From contig CM044307.1 in NCBI GenBank assembly GCA_024291935.2, positions 100,259,461-100,323,460 of the forward strand: 64,000 bases of DNA. The letters are read 5' to 3'. Numbering within the stretch: position 1 is the stretch's first letter; every line of letters starts with the position of its first letter. The translations under genes and the position numbers were made by a program. Origin of the DNA: Okapia johnstoni (Eukaryota > Chordata > Mammalia > Artiodactyla > Giraffidae). Below are positions 47,426-60,189 of the stretch, one piece after another. The notes below the pieces were generated by a model. It saw only the letters and a program-made list of their open reading frames with translations, had not been told where the DNA came from and searched no databases.

Positions 47426-48856
47426 GCCTACTATTCTTTAGTATACTAATCCCTGCATGCTACCTAAACAAAATCAGTGTTGCCTTAGCAGAGTGAGGAA
47501 GAAAAATGGTTGTTTGTCTAAGCAACCAAGAGTATATTTCCCAAGAGCAATGGCCTTCTACAGGACTTCTTGTAAAACTGAAAGAGCGCTTTTTAAAATG
47601 ATGTTCCCCTGTACTTACTGTCTATGCAATTGTCCCAGGAGAGAACTTCAAGCCTACTGAGAAGACTCTGGGGTATACTGGTAAATCTCCCTACTTACAT
47701 ATTTCAGTGGATAATGTGGATTTCTAAATAGGCTTGCTCAGCAACCTTGTTAGGCAGATACCTAACAATCTGGTGGGTGCTGAAGTATGTTAATAGCAAG
47801 AATGTGTTACAGAAACTAATTATTTAAATGATGATTATCTCAACTTCAAATTTTGAATTAAAATATATACCCAAAATACAAAATAAATAGTGGCTTTCTT
47901 TGCTCTAAAGTGAGAGATGTAGGAAGAGAAGAGCTTATCAGAGAATGATGATCTACTCTCCAACCCCTTATGGCTTTGAAAATCCCACAATTTACAGTTT
48001 AACAGCATGAATTCCAGTTCAAAGTGAAAAGATGGTGACCTCTGTGTCTTTCCATAACACGAGTATGCAGAATGCCAAGAGAAACAGCAAAATAAATTCC
48101 TTCTTATAGCACACATTTTCCTTCCTAATATTTGCAATTCCAATTTCTGATAGCACAGGTGTATTTAATTGCCTCTGAATGTTGGAATGCAAACCATTTA
48201 GTGTTGAAAATAGGAGCCCAAAAAAGAATTGCAGGCTTTGTTAGCCTGCAGAACCCCATAGCTGCAATCTGGGGAATTTAATTCTTTGCCATTGTGGTTG
48301 CTTCAGAATGGCATTTAAATTATTAAATCATTACCCTGTCAAGCATAAATGCTTTGCCAACACTTGTGATTTCTGAGTTATCTATGTAAAATTGCAAGAA
48401 TTCTACTGAATATTTTGATCAAGTCTAGTGATGGAAATGTGTATTTTTCTCATGCTCTAGTTCCAAGATCTTTAAAAGGGGTTTGTCAATAAACCCAAAT
48501 TAATTTTTTTGTTCAAGAGATCTACACAACTGTTAGAAGCTTCCTAAAATAGGAATCCTTCCAAAAATGTAATGCCAATTACTTTGCCTGATACAAAAGA
48601 AAACTGCTGTTCATTAATCAATGTTTCTTACTTATCCTACATCTGAATTTTATCTCTGGGTAGCAACATTAGAAAACTTAAATTTTAGGATACTGTACTC
48701 TTTCCCTGTATATATCCAGGATTCACCTTTAAATTAACTTTAGGAAATCCCAGGTCTAAGCGTGCTAGTATAGCTTTAGTACTCTTTCCACCAGAAACCA
48801 TTTTACTAACAAAATAGCTTCCAGCAACTTGTTAGAAGGGCCTCTGTGTGGCCATA
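47426..48856. other. Repeat-poor intron
   Basis: I recognise no repeat or gene in about 1.4 kb. The stretch 48180-48380 has balanced composition (paired GCAGGCTTTGTTAGCCTGCAG forms a small inverted repeat at 48231-48251) and would be worth a conservation check. Confidence 0.4.
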
Positions 48857-48919
48857 GCCAAGATAAATGACCTTGAAGCCAAAGTAAATGACTCTGAAGC
48901 CAAGATAAAAGACCTTGTT
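48857..48919 (+). repeat. 21-bp tandem repeat, three copies
   Basis: GCCAAGATAAATGACCTTGAA, then two variants at 48878 and 48899, each 21 bases. Read in one frame the copies give heptads AKINDLE, AKVNDSE and AKIKDLV. The frame is open only from about 48840 to 48950, so there is no gene evidence. Confidence 0.92.
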
Positions 48920-49754
48920 GAATTTTACCTTAACAGGTATTTAACAGCATGAATCAAAATTCAATTTTATCTGAAACAGAAGAAAATGTATTAAAGGTTA
49001 GAATAAGACAATTACTCACTTTTAACCTTGTAGACAAAGGTATATTAATTGACATGTGGAAAAATAGTCAACTTCTATCATTTTAAAACTGCCAATCAGC
49101 ATGTGTGACAGCTGAGCACTTGACTTTGATGATTTGCAGTCATGCATTAAGGTTAAAGTGCATATTAGTTTCATGGCTAGTACCAACTAAATCTACCATC
49201 TTGCCAGTGGTTATTGCAATGAGGTCACACTTTTGGTGCAGAACAAACAGAAAACAGGAATCTGTCATCATCCCACTGGAACATTACGGCTAAATGAACC
49301 AAGAAAGAAAGAAAAGCATCTCACTATTAACCTCCAGTATTTTTGGAAATGGATGTTTGCATCCACATCCTCTCTGATAGCCTGGGTTATGGCCTTGGAA
49401 TGAAAATCCCTTGTTATATACATAGTGGGTCAAAAGAGTACGAAGAAAACTAACTCGAATGTTTTAAGATGCCTCACAATGACATCTGAGTTTCCTCTGA
49501 TGCTTAGCATGTTATTTCCCTAAGGGTGAGACTACTAAACGGAAAAAAGGATCAATTCTCAGATGAGGAAGCAAATTAAACAGTTAATAGAAAAAGAGAT
49601 TATCTTCTTTTGCTATGAAAATAAACAAGACATCTCTTTCTCAGAAGATAACCAGCTTAAAGTGCACATTTTTCATATCCTTACAAATTGCATGTTTAAG
49701 AACACCACAGAATAATGATTCTGATTTATTTGGATTTTGTTAAGCCATATTTTA
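48920..49754. other. No gene or recognised repeat
   Basis: Intronic. Nothing assignable before the BovB. Confidence 0.45.
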
Positions 49755-52085
49755 AGGCCAAAAAGGTGTCCTTTTCATTATAGGGGACTGGAATGCAAAA
49801 GTAGGAAGTCAAGAAACACCGGGAATAACAGGCAAATTTGGCTTGGAGTACAGAATGAAGCAGGACAAAGTCTAATAGAGTTTTGCCAAGAGAATGCACT
49901 GGTCATAGAAAACACCCTCTTCCAACAACATAAGAGAAGACTCTACACATGGACATCACCAGATGGTCAACACCAGAATCATACTGACTGTATTCTTTGC
50001 AGGCAAAGATGGAGAAGCTCTACACAGTCAGCAAAAACAAGACCGGGAGCTGACTGTGGCTCAGATCATGAATTCCATATTGCCAAATTCAGACTTAAAT
50101 TGAAGAAAGTAGGAAAACCACTAGACAATTCAGGTATGACCTAAATCAAATCCTAATGATTATACAGTAGAAGTGACAAATAGATTTAAGGGACTAGATC
50201 AGGTAGACAGAGTGTCTGATGAACTATGGATGGAGGTTCATGACAGTGTACAGGAGACAGAGATCAAGACCATCCCCAAGGAAAAGAAATGCAAAAAAGC
50301 AAAATGGTTGTCTGAGGAGCCCTTACAAATAGCTGTATAAAGAAGAGAAGCGAAGAGTAAAGGAAAAAAGGAAAGATATTCCCATCTGAATGCAGAGTTC
50401 CAAAGAATAGCAAGGAGAGATAAGAAAGCCTTCCTCAACGTTCAATGCAAAGAAATAGAGGAAAACAACAGAATGGGAAAGACTAGAGATCTCTTCAAGA
50501 AAATTAGAGATACCAAGGGAACATTTCATGCAAAGATGGGCTCAATAAAGGACAGAAATGGTATGGACCTAACAGAAGCAGAAGATATTAAGAAGAGGTG
50601 GCAAGAATACACAGAAGAATTGTACAAAAAAGATCTTCATGACCCAGATAATCACAATGGTGTGATCACTCACCTAGAGCCCGACATCCTGGAATGTGAA
50701 GTCAAGTGGGCCTTAGGAAGCATCACTACGAACAAAGCTAGTGGAGGTGATAGAATTCCAGTTGAGCTATTTCAGATCCTGAAAGATGATGCTGTGAAAG
50801 TGCTGCACTCAATATGCCAGCAAATTTAGAAAACTCAGCAGTGGCCATGGGGCTGGAAAATGTCAGTTTTCATTCCAATCCCAAAGAAAGGAAATGCCAA
50901 AGAATGCTCAAACTACCGCACAATTGCAATCTTCTCACACACTGGTAAAGTAATCCTCAAAATTCTCCAAGCCAGGCTTCAACAATACGTGAAATGTGAA
51001 CTTTCAGATGCTCAAGCTGGATTTAGAAAAGGGAGAGGAACCAGAGATCAAATTGCCAACATCCTCTGGATCATCGAAAAAGCAAGAGAGTTTCAGAAAA
51101 ACATCTGTTTCTGCTTTATTGACTATGCCAAAGCCTTTGACTGTGTGGATCACAACAAACTGTGGAAAATTCTTCAAGAGATGGGAATACCACACCACCT
51201 GACGTGCCTCCTGAGAAATCTGTGTGCAGATCAGGAAGCAACAGTTAGAACTGGACATGGAACAACAGACTGGTTCCATATAGGAAAAGGAGTACATCAA
51301 GGCTATATATTGTCACCTTGCTTATTGAACTTACATGCAGAGAACATCATGAGAGATGCTGGGCTGGATGAAGCACAAGCTCAAATCAAGATTGCCAGGA
51401 GAAATATCAATAATTTCAGATATGCAGATGACACCACCCTTATGGCAGAAAGGGAAGAAGAACTAAAGAGCCTCTTGATGAAAGTGAAAGAGGAGACTGA
51501 AAAAGTTGGCTTAAAGCTCAACATTCAGAAAATGAAAATCATGGTATCTGGTCCCATCACTTTTTGGCAAATAGGTGGGGAAACAGTGGAAACAGTGGCT
51601 GACTTTATTTTTGGGGGCTCCAAAATCACCGCAGATGGTGACTGCAGCCATGAAATTACAAGATACTTACTCCTTTGAAGAAAAGTTATGACCAACCTAG
51701 ACAGCATATTAAAAAGCAGAGACATTACTTTGCCAACAAATGTCTGCCTAGTCAAGGCTATGGTTTTTCCAGTAGTCATGTATGGATGTGAGAGTTGGAC
51801 TATAAAGAAAGCTGAGCACCGAAGAATTGATGCTTTTGAACTTGGTGTTGGAGAAGACTCTTGAGAGTCCCTTGGACTGCAAGGAGATCCAACCAGTCCA
51901 TCCTAAAGGAGATCAGTACTGAGTGTTCATTGGAAGGACTGATGCTGAAGCTGAAACTTCAATACTTTGGCCACCTGAAGCAAAGAGCTGACTCATTGGA
52001 AAAGACCCTGATGCTAGGAAAGATTGAGGGCAGGAGGAGAAGGGGACAACCGAGGATGAGATGGTTCGATGGCATCACTGACTAG
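49737..52085 (+). pseudogene. BovB endonuclease/reverse transcriptase ORF remnant
   Basis: 49737-50144 encodes the C-terminal half of the APE-like endonuclease (LIEFCQENALVIENTLFQ, RRLYTWTSPDGQH, GADCGSDHEFHIAKF), with the first codons from flanking DNA. 50473-50829 covers the inter-domain region and stops at TAG (50827). 50860-51678 is the RT: fingers (VFIPIPKKGNAKECSNYRTI), motif A (CFIDYAKAFDCVDHNKLW), motif B altered to HQGYIL, and YADD (FRYADDTTLMA), ending at TGA where Gly is expected (CTCCTTTGAAGA). 51861-52085 is the C-terminal tail. Multiple stops and no N-terminus: inactive. Confidence 0.93.
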
Positions 52086-52200
52086 ATGGACATGAATTTG
52101 AGTTAACTCTGGGAGTTGGTGATGGATAGGGAGCCATGGCATGCTGCAGTCCATGGGGTCGCAAAGAGTCAGACATGACTGACTGACTGAACTGAACTGA
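49755..52200 (+). mobile_element. BovB LINE, 2.4 kb
   Basis: Starts within the endonuclease region (GTGTCCTTTTCATTATAGGG at about 49767) and ends in a GACTGACTGACTGAACTGAA tail. AAGCCATATTTT (about 49742) and AAGGCTATTTT (about 52200) may be a diverged target-site duplication, but I am not sure. Confidence 0.94.
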
Positions 52201-52654
52201 AGGCTATTTTGATTGTAACACTGAAAGTTCAGATTGCTGTTAAGATTTCACTATGTTTACTGCAGTTCTCTTAGGAATCAAGAGTTAAGTCTACAATGTT
52301 CCTAAGAACACTTATGTAAAAGCATAAGGGAATGTGCAGGAATTAAAAAAAAAAAAACAAAACACTTCACTTCATGCAGAGTTTACCTCTTGAGAAGAGA
52401 GAGGAAGTGCAATCAGAAGTGATCCTGTGTGGCCTCCACAGTCATCATCTTATAGTTTTTCAGCTTGGTGTGTGGTAAATGGACCTCACACTTTATTCCT
52501 TTTTGCTTGACTTAATTGTGATAATGTTGGATAGAATTAAAGTCCATGTAGTATCATGTGAGTATTCATAACGTAAAAAGCTGAATATAAACTTGCATGT
52601 GCTGTCACAGTACACACAATATTCCCTATATATTATGTACCAATAAGAAAAAAG

Positions 52655-52834
52655 TAAAGTAGCTCAGTCGTGTCTGACTCTTTGCGACCCCATGGACTGT
52701 AGCCTATCAGGCTCCTCTGTCCATGGGATTTTCCAGGCAAGAGTACTGGAGTGGGGTGCCATTTCCTTCTCCAGGGGATCTTCCTGACCCAGGGATCGAA
52801 CCCGGGTCTCCAGCATTGCAGACAGATGCTTTTT
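52655..52834 (-). mobile_element. Bov-tA SINE with exact 13-bp target-site duplication
   Basis: Antisense copy lacking the end of the tRNA-like head. AATAAGAAAAAAG is exact at 52642-52654 and 52835-52847. Low divergence suggests a recent insertion. Confidence 0.96.
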
Positions 52835-52847
52835 AATAAGAAAAAAG

Positions 52848-54028
52848 AAAGATATAAAGAATTGACTTCATAAAGTAATGGAATTATGAGCCATTTGTAT
52901 GGAAATTGATGAGAGAGGTGATTTGTAAGTTCAGTGATCAATAAAGGGGAAACAGAATCTGAAGAAAATGGAAACTTCTTTCACATAAAATGATGGAAAT
53001 GTTCAGTATAAATCAATTTAAACATTCAGCTAATAGCCAATTTGAACCTGCGCTTTTTCTTTCTCCTCTCCCCTGTCTGTATTCATTGATCATTTTACAT
53101 TCTTCCAATTAAGAAAAATTCTTTCCATATGAACACCTGGAGTGAAAGTTTAGAGTTCTATAAGAAAATATAATTCAGATCTCTAAATCTAAAACTAGGT
53201 GAAAGTACATCCACATTTTTTATATATTATAAACACAATAACTGGCATTCAATTGAATTTCCTATTTATTATGTATTCTGAATTTTATATATTCTAACAC
53301 TTGTAGGCTTAAAGCTTAAACGAGGCATGTAAAATAAGATAGTGATTAAATAAAAGGAGAATTTCTCACTTCTGTCATAACTGTGACATTTAAAAAAGCT
53401 CAGCTTTCTTTTCCAAAAGTACTTGATTATATGGAAATTAGGAGGCAAGGAGCAAAAACAACTAAGATTTAGAAATACTTATTTTTCCTACAGGGATTCC
53501 CAGCCAGAAAGCAAAACTTGCTGAGTCTAATTGCGAAAAAGATTTTTCTTTGTTTTAATGTCACTGTTCCTTATTTTCCATGGCCTTGAATAAATTCAAA
53601 TGTAGCATTGTTTTGGTAAAATTCAGAGTAGAACTTCTCATTTATCTGCTATAGTTCTGTTGGATTTACTTCATTTTGATCAATTTCAATCAAGTTCTCC
53701 TGGATGCTTTGAATTTGGAAAGTATTCTAAATGAGTATCTTGTCACGACTAGTTGAAGTAAATAAGCAGTTAGAGAAAAAAGCTATTTCATTGAACTGCA
53801 AAGAAAAGAAATCTCAAAGACTTTGTTGGTATTCTCCTACTCTTAATAATGCAGTTATAATATTACAGAAATCTTCTGAGAAGAAATTTTTATTGGTGGC
53901 TTACTTCACATGCATACACACCAAAATGCCTTCAGAAACTGATGCCCAAGGTGCTCCCTCAGAAAACCACAAATATCATAAAATTCCATTTGGATGCAAT
54001 GCTACTTAACAAGAAATTCAGGTTTAAT
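52848..54028. other. No gene or recognised repeat
   Basis: AT-rich intron. The 92-codon frame at 53731-54009 (+) has no recognisable domain. Confidence 0.45.
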
Positions 54029-54245
54029 TAGGAGTTTGGAATTAATATATACATACTAGTGTATATAAAATAATCAACAAGGACCTGCTGTATAGAAAAG
54101 GGAACTATACTCAGTATTTTGTAATAACTTACAAAGGAAAAGACTTTGAAAAGGAATATATTTATGTATAACTGAATTACTGTCCTATACACCTGAAACT
54201 AACATGACATTGTACAATCAACTATACTTCAATAAAAAAATAAAA
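54029..54245 (+). mobile_element. L1 3' end, artiodactyl type
   Basis: AGGAGTTTGGAATTAATATA, AACAAGGACCTGCTGTATAG, TACACCTGAAACTAACATGA and AATCAACTATACTTCAATAA, then an A-rich tail. Confidence 0.75.
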
Positions 54246-54957
54246 TTTAAAATTTAGCTTTAAAAAATCATATTTATGGAATCAAAATGTAAGAAGCATT
54301 TTAAAATCAGCCTTGATACCCAGAAAGTGACAGCAACTCTCCAAGTTTCATAAAGTGAACTGTAAGAGAAAATACTGCTTTGTTCTGGTAATCCCATTTT
54401 TCTAAACTAAAACTGTCTTATGCCTAGAATGGTGCTAAGCCATGAGCACCTCACCTTTCCCAGGTTTTAATTCTCTTATGTGGCTGAGATCCTTCTTGTA
54501 AATCCTAAATCCCATTTTATTTTCCTCTACTCCATACTTCTCAGTGATCAAATATTCAAAAGCCGAAATTAAGGACCTTTCATATGTAAATGCTGGATCA
54601 TTTTCCTAGGGGAAAAATGTAATGTAAAATATAAAAACAGTTTTTATAGAAATATCTCCTTTTTCCCCATAGACCTAGGTCTCAAGCCATCCTGTTAAAG
54701 GGAAAGAGAAGTAATTTTATTATATTACAATATCTGACCATATTATGAGATCAAAGGATAGAGTCTTATTTTGATCATCTAGTAATTCCCTCTACCTGGA
54801 GAAAATCTGCATACTGAAATTGTCTTGAATCGCTCAGCACGGTCAGGGGTCACCCCACTGTTAGGGCCTGAGCCTCCGTGGCAGGCCCTCATATCCCCTC
54901 TCCTACCTGTCCCTGTTCTCTGAGGCATCAAAAGCCTTGAGTGCGCAGTAGTCTAGT
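54246..54957. other. No gene or recognised repeat
   Basis: Intronic. A short GC-richer patch at 54830-54920 (CAGCACGGTCAGGGGTCACC) is not assignable. Confidence 0.45.
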
Positions 54958-54966
54958 AATATGCAG

Positions 54967-55205
54967 TTTTCCCCGGGAGAGGGGTGGAGTGGGGGAGTAT
55001 GGGGTTAATAGATTCAGACTACTTACAGAGAATGGATAAAAACAAGATGCAACTGTATAGAACAGGAAACTATAATTCAATATCCTATGATAAATCATAA
55101 ACGGAAAATATGAAAAATATATATGTGTATGTATGGAACTGAATCACTTTGATGTGGCAGAAATTAGCAATATTACAAACCAACTACAGTTCAAGATTTT
55201 TTTTA
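54967..55205 (+). mobile_element. L1 3' end, artiodactyl type, with 9-bp target-site duplication
   Basis: G-rich start (GGGAGAGGGGTGGAGTGGGG) followed by GAATGGATAAAAACAAGATG, ATTCAATATCCTATGATAAA and ACTGAATCACTTTGATGTGG. AATATGCAG flanks it at 54958-54966 and 55206-55214. Confidence 0.82.
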
Positions 55206-55214
55206 AATATGCAG

Positions 55215-55799
55215 GTTTCTCAAACAGGAATTAATATACTTTAAGACCGCACACTTAAAACCCAGTGAGACAGTATAAGTGATGTCCAGGCATCATTGCT
55301 TGACAGCCTTCATTGCCTCTAAGATTTCATGATCTGTATCAGATCTACTCTTTTTAAAATTCTTTCAGTCTATATTGATACTTAAAGTTAAGTGATTTCT
55401 ATTTCACTGACCCCAATATGTTCAATCTCCTCTGTTACACTCTGTTTATTTTTGTTCATTCTCCCTTCATGGAAAACAGAAAACAGGTCCTTAATTCCCT
55501 CATAAGTCCCACTGACTAAGATTTAAATGTCTTCTTTATTTGATGCTGGGTTAACTCCAAATTATCTATATGCCTTCCAACTTGTAGCAATTACATTGGG
55601 CCAACTTTCTTTTCCTTTAATTTTTGAGAGGCAAAGAAAACCAGATCTTTAGAGGGAACACAGAAGGTTTCATATAGTTTTATTGCTTGGGTCTAATCAT
55701 TTTAAACATGTTACCAAGAAATACTTTCAGAATGAAAAGTATTATATTTTTTGAACAGAATTTGATACATATTTCTTTTCATATAAAATGGAAAAGAGA
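55215..55799. other. No gene or recognised repeat
   Basis: AT-rich intron. Nothing assignable. Confidence 0.45.
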
Positions 55800-55975
55800 A
55801 TTAGCATTTATTAAACTTCATCTGTGTGCCAAGTGTCAGATGTGATATCTCATGGAATTTTCTTGATTTTTACTGTGGTATTATTAGTTCCACTTCTCAT
55901 GTAGAGAAATAAAAGGCTCAAAGAAGAAAAAGACTAACAGTGCTTTAAACACAGGATTCTTTGACTCTAAACCTC
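55800..55975 (-). mobile_element. MIR SINE remnant (antisense)
   Basis: CTGTGTGCCAAGTGTCAGAT, ATTATTAGTTCCACTTCTCA, GAAATAAAAGGCTCAAAGAA and CACAGGATTCTTTGACTC are reverse-complement MIR. Confidence 0.7.
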
Positions 55976-56127
55976 GACTACCTTTTAGTATACCATTATG
56001 AGTTGAAGTAATATACAGCATTATAATTGATATTCTATGATTTTACTGTTTCAGTTATTACATTTCACATTTATTAAAATTCACACAAAGACATTTATCT
56101 TAATGAAAAATCAAATTATATGGACAT

Positions 56128-56321
56128 GAGGGAGTGAGTGAAAGTCGCTCAGTCGTGTCCGACATTTTGCGATCCCATGGACAGTCCATGGAATTCTCCA
56201 GGCCAGAATACTGGAGTGGGTAGCCTTTCCCTTACCCAGGGGATCTTCCTAACCCAGGGATCAAACCCATGTCTCCTGCATTGCAGGCGGATTCTTTACC
56301 AGCTGAGCCACAAGGGAGCCC
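56128..56321 (-). mobile_element. Bov-tA SINE with 12-bp target-site duplication
   Basis: Antisense copy, head ending CAGCTGAGCCACAAGGGAGC. A small internal deletion removes about 24 bp after CCATGGACAG. TTATATGGACAT (56116-56127) and TTATAAGGACAT (56322-56333) match at 11/12. Confidence 0.95.
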
Positions 56322-56333
56322 TTATAAGGACAT

Positions 56334-59209
56334 ATAAGCAGCCAAAATAACTGCTCTATGAGGAAAATTAATCCAAATCTATTCGCATCTAGAAAGGTAA
56401 AAATCTTGGGTGTTGCTTTAGAACAACAATCAAATACTCAAACATTATGTTTCAGCCATTTCAGAAACTTATTTTCCATTATTGTATATTAATTGTGATT
56501 CTGATCAGTTGTGTTAACAAAACTTTTTCTCCTTATGCTTTGCATTTTTTCCAAGAAACCTATTTTGTTTTATACCATAGTTGGACTTTTGCCTAGAGAA
56601 TTACAAAATCACTCAAAATGAACACTATCTCATCTTTCTGAAGGAAAACACTTCTGTCTGATGCCAGCCTCGTGGCTCTTCCCTAATATTTTCTCAGCCA
56701 TAGGTGTTAACAGCTGCTGTTGTCAAGTCTCTGGTTTTGGTTGGGGCAGACTGGGGTGAGGACCAGCCAAGGTCACTTTTCACGTTAAATATTATGTAAT
56801 CACGCCGCGTGTCCAATAACGCAAACGAGTGAAACTTCACAGAACAATCTACTTCTTTAAGCTCATCTTCACCATTTTCACTTTTGTATTTTTGAGATTT
56901 ACCTAAGATTCTCACCCAAACAGCCCTTAAGTAAAGCAACTGACACCCTTCTCACAGTTTAGGAACCAGGAAGTGAAAATGCTTTTGATGCCTCCTTCTT
57001 TGCACTGTTGAAGCCGAGATGGCTCTTCAGCTCTTCTGGAAATGCACGCAACTCTTAGACCACTTACAAGTTCCCCTCCGTGTTTCACTATTTAGCTGGC
57101 TGCTCAGAGACAATCAGAAAAAGTGTCAAAGAACATATCACCTCAAAATAGCTTCCCCAAACTCTGTACTGTAGTCTTCCCTCTCTTGACTCCTCCGCAT
57201 TATCCTATATGCACAAGAGGAGGTAGCGTGAATGGAAAAGAAGAAAACCAGGGCACAAGGCAGTATCATGTGCTTCAAGAAGGATCGAGGGTGACGTTAG
57301 GATCCCTGGGTTCAAAGTTGGGGCTGACCCAAGTTATCATACACATGGTCACTTACTGCCCCTTTTGCAATGTCCATAAAATGCATTCCTGGTTTTGTTC
57401 TAGTTGTCTCAATGCATGATAGAACTTCTAAAGCCATCGATTTAAGAAATGACTGAGTGCAATCAATTGCCACCTTTAAGTCAGTGAGCTATCCTTCTGA
57501 GATTAGTGGAATGCTTTTTCAGTAGGAGATAGCACTCTCCATTGTTTTTTTTTTTCCCCTCAAGATACTTGTTCTGATGATCTGCTTTGGCAGGGCTATA
57601 TTTTCTTCCTTTCTGTCCATCAATATTTAATTTAAAGTAAACATATTTTTCAGAGATAATAGTTTAACCTTTAGTCAAAAAGATTTACCCACATCAGTTC
57701 ACAGGTTTCTCCAAGTTTTATAATTTCATTTGAAATCATTAAGATGAACTTCAAATATAAAATTTATATTGCTTGAAAGGCATTTGCCTCAATATGTTAA
57801 ATAATGGATCTACTATCCTTTACGAAAAAAATCATAAAAGCCCACTGTCTAGTAAGATAATTCTAATTCTTCCAGGCAGTATATGGATTTAGTGACCTCC
57901 AAGGGTACATGTTAACATTGCAATATTTGCACACCAACTAGGATCTTGACTTTCATGGTTACACATAAGCAAAACACTGGGGGAAACACAGCCATCCCTT
58001 CCATTAAGTTCCATAGCTTTCAATCTTTAAAGAAAATCCTCTAGCTATTTCACTGTTTTACTAAATCATAATGTAAATGTCAGCTAATTTTCAATTCTAG
58101 TCAAAATCATCAAAAGAAAACTATAGGCTCCTAACTTTATTTTCTTGAAAATAATGAGCAAAGTCAGAAGAAAATAAAGGTTTTCTATAAATGAATATGA
58201 CATTGGAATGATTAAAATAGTAAAGGACCAAAAATTATGATCCTAGGTAAGTTTAAATCCTAGCATCATTGATTGATTTGAAATAGGAATTATCAACAAT
58301 TGGATTAGTACAAACAGCTCAATGTTCAAAAGACTGAGCTTGAGACTGGGTCATGGTTTTTTCCCAGAATCTTAGGGTAGTCATATTATTTTGGGTACTT
58401 CAGATTTACCATCTAGGAATGAGGATAATATTGCCTAAATGAAGTAATAAACACAACTGTTTTATAAATTATTCAGTGGAAACAAATGGTGTAAGATCAA
58501 AGTTTGTTCTTGACAAAAATTGATCATTATAATTTAAATGTGTATGTAAATAACTACTGAACATAATGCTGAATTCAAGATAGCTTTTCAATCACTTACA
58601 ATACTTGGCTAATTTTTAAGGAGAAACAGAAACAGCATCCAAGAGCATGTTGTTATTAATGCACAAGCACTACAGAATGGGGAGTGAGTTCAAGCAAAAT
58701 CTACCATCTGCCAGTAGAAAGAGGAAAAAATCCTTCCACTGATTTCTCTACTGCTATATTAAAACATTTACCTCAGGAAGTCTTGGCTGGATTGACAAAT
58801 TATTGAAAATACAAAGTAGTACATGTTTATTTCCATTAGTACAAATTTAATATTATCCTAATGCTGCTTGCAGTATTTGAATAGCATAACCATTTGGTGG
58901 CCACTGCAATTCTGAGGAACTATTATTTATTCTCCCCCAAAGTATGATTTATGCATTCTATTATTTACCCATGAATAGCTTGATCACTACCAAAATGCTT
59001 TGCCTTTCAGTTTTTTGACAGCAATCTTGATTTTAGAATGTTTCCCTGACATTCTAATATAGTGTTAAGGCAGAAAACATTGAGTATACTGGGAGTTGTA
59101 TAATGCATACAAAGTGCTTGTTTTTTATCTTTTATCTAACCTAAATTTTAGAACTTGTTTCCTCAGCCAAGTTTTAAGCATTTAGGTTGTGAAATTTAAT
59201 AGGAATTGC
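56334..59209. other. Longest repeat-poor stretch of the window
   Basis: About 2.9 kb in which I recognise no interspersed repeat and no gene. The frames at 56694-56939 (-) and 57123-57419 (+) resemble nothing known. A cluster of CpGs lies at 56783-56827. Without conservation data its role cannot be judged. Confidence 0.4.
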
Positions 59210-59410
59210 TGGCAAATAATACTTACTGACATTTTAAACTTTCCTTCATATTATTTACCATTCTAAGTGCTCTGCATGTCATAAATGTACATATCACAAA
59301 TCAGAGTTCATATAATTATTAACTTTCTTCACCCAGCTCCCTTGTTACACATAGTGAAACTGAAGTTCAGGAAGTCTAAATAGCTTGATGAAATTAATTT
59401 GGTAATTTAA
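59210..59410 (-). mobile_element. MIR SINE remnant (antisense)
   Basis: CCATTCTAAGTGCTCTGCAT, ACATAGTGAAACTGAAGTTC, AGGAAGTCTAAATAGCTTGA read as reverse-complement MIR. Confidence 0.7.
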
Positions 59411-59699
59411 GTGGCATGATCTTTGTTATATCTGATGTTGCCGTCTTATTATAATTATTATCAATATCTTTTGACACATGATTTTCATTGATTTGGTATA
59501 AACAATTAAACATTTTTTCAGCTCAAAGAAGCCAGACAGTAACATATAAATATGTTCACAAAACTAAACTCTTCTTAGCAGTTTAGTGAATACTTTGTTC
59601 ATCTTTATATAGAATGCCAGAATATATAAGAGCATGAAAACTGAACCCCCATGACTGAAGTATTATCCCACTCTAAAAGAAATCACATTACAGAAACCA

Positions 59700-59840
59700 T
59701 AGTTCAAATCCTCAGTGCTCTGATCTATAAAATGGAGATTACGGTATCTACTTTAGCTACCCTACAATTTGGCTTTTAGGGTCAAATCAGTTGAGGTAGT
59801 GTGAAAGTGTCACAAAATGCAAGAACTTTATAAATAAGCA
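59700..59840 (+). mobile_element. MIR SINE remnant (core)
   Basis: AGTGCTCTGATCTATAAAAT then GGAGATTACGGTATCTACTT and a 3' part AAAATGCAAGAACTTTATAA. Only the core and 3' part remain. Confidence 0.6.
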
Positions 59841-60189
59841 GGTGAATGAGGGGATACTGCAGAGACTGGATATGAGACAAGGAAAACCATATCAGCATCA
59901 CTAGTACAATTTTAAGAGAAACTTTGAAGGGGGTATACAACAGAAAAATTATTTAGAAAAAATAACTGACAGGAAAAAATGAGCCAGTTTGCTGCTTTTT
60001 CCATAGTCTACCTAGAATAAAAAAAATAAAGGATGCTTGCACAGATTTTCTAAATAATCTGGAAAGTTGATACATCTTTGAAGTCTTATCAGGATTTAAT
60101 CTGTAACTTTTTTTAAAGTGTGCATTTTAGTTTCAACAAAGTATCCCAGGAGCCAGGCCCTCACTACGTGTGAAAAGTATTTGAAGAAG
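59841..60189. other. No gene or recognised repeat
   Basis: AT-rich intron. Nothing assignable. Confidence 0.45.

Noticed and set aside
53731..54009. 92-codon plus-strand frame
   Set aside because: No recognisable domain and composition like the flanking intron; chance is sufficient.
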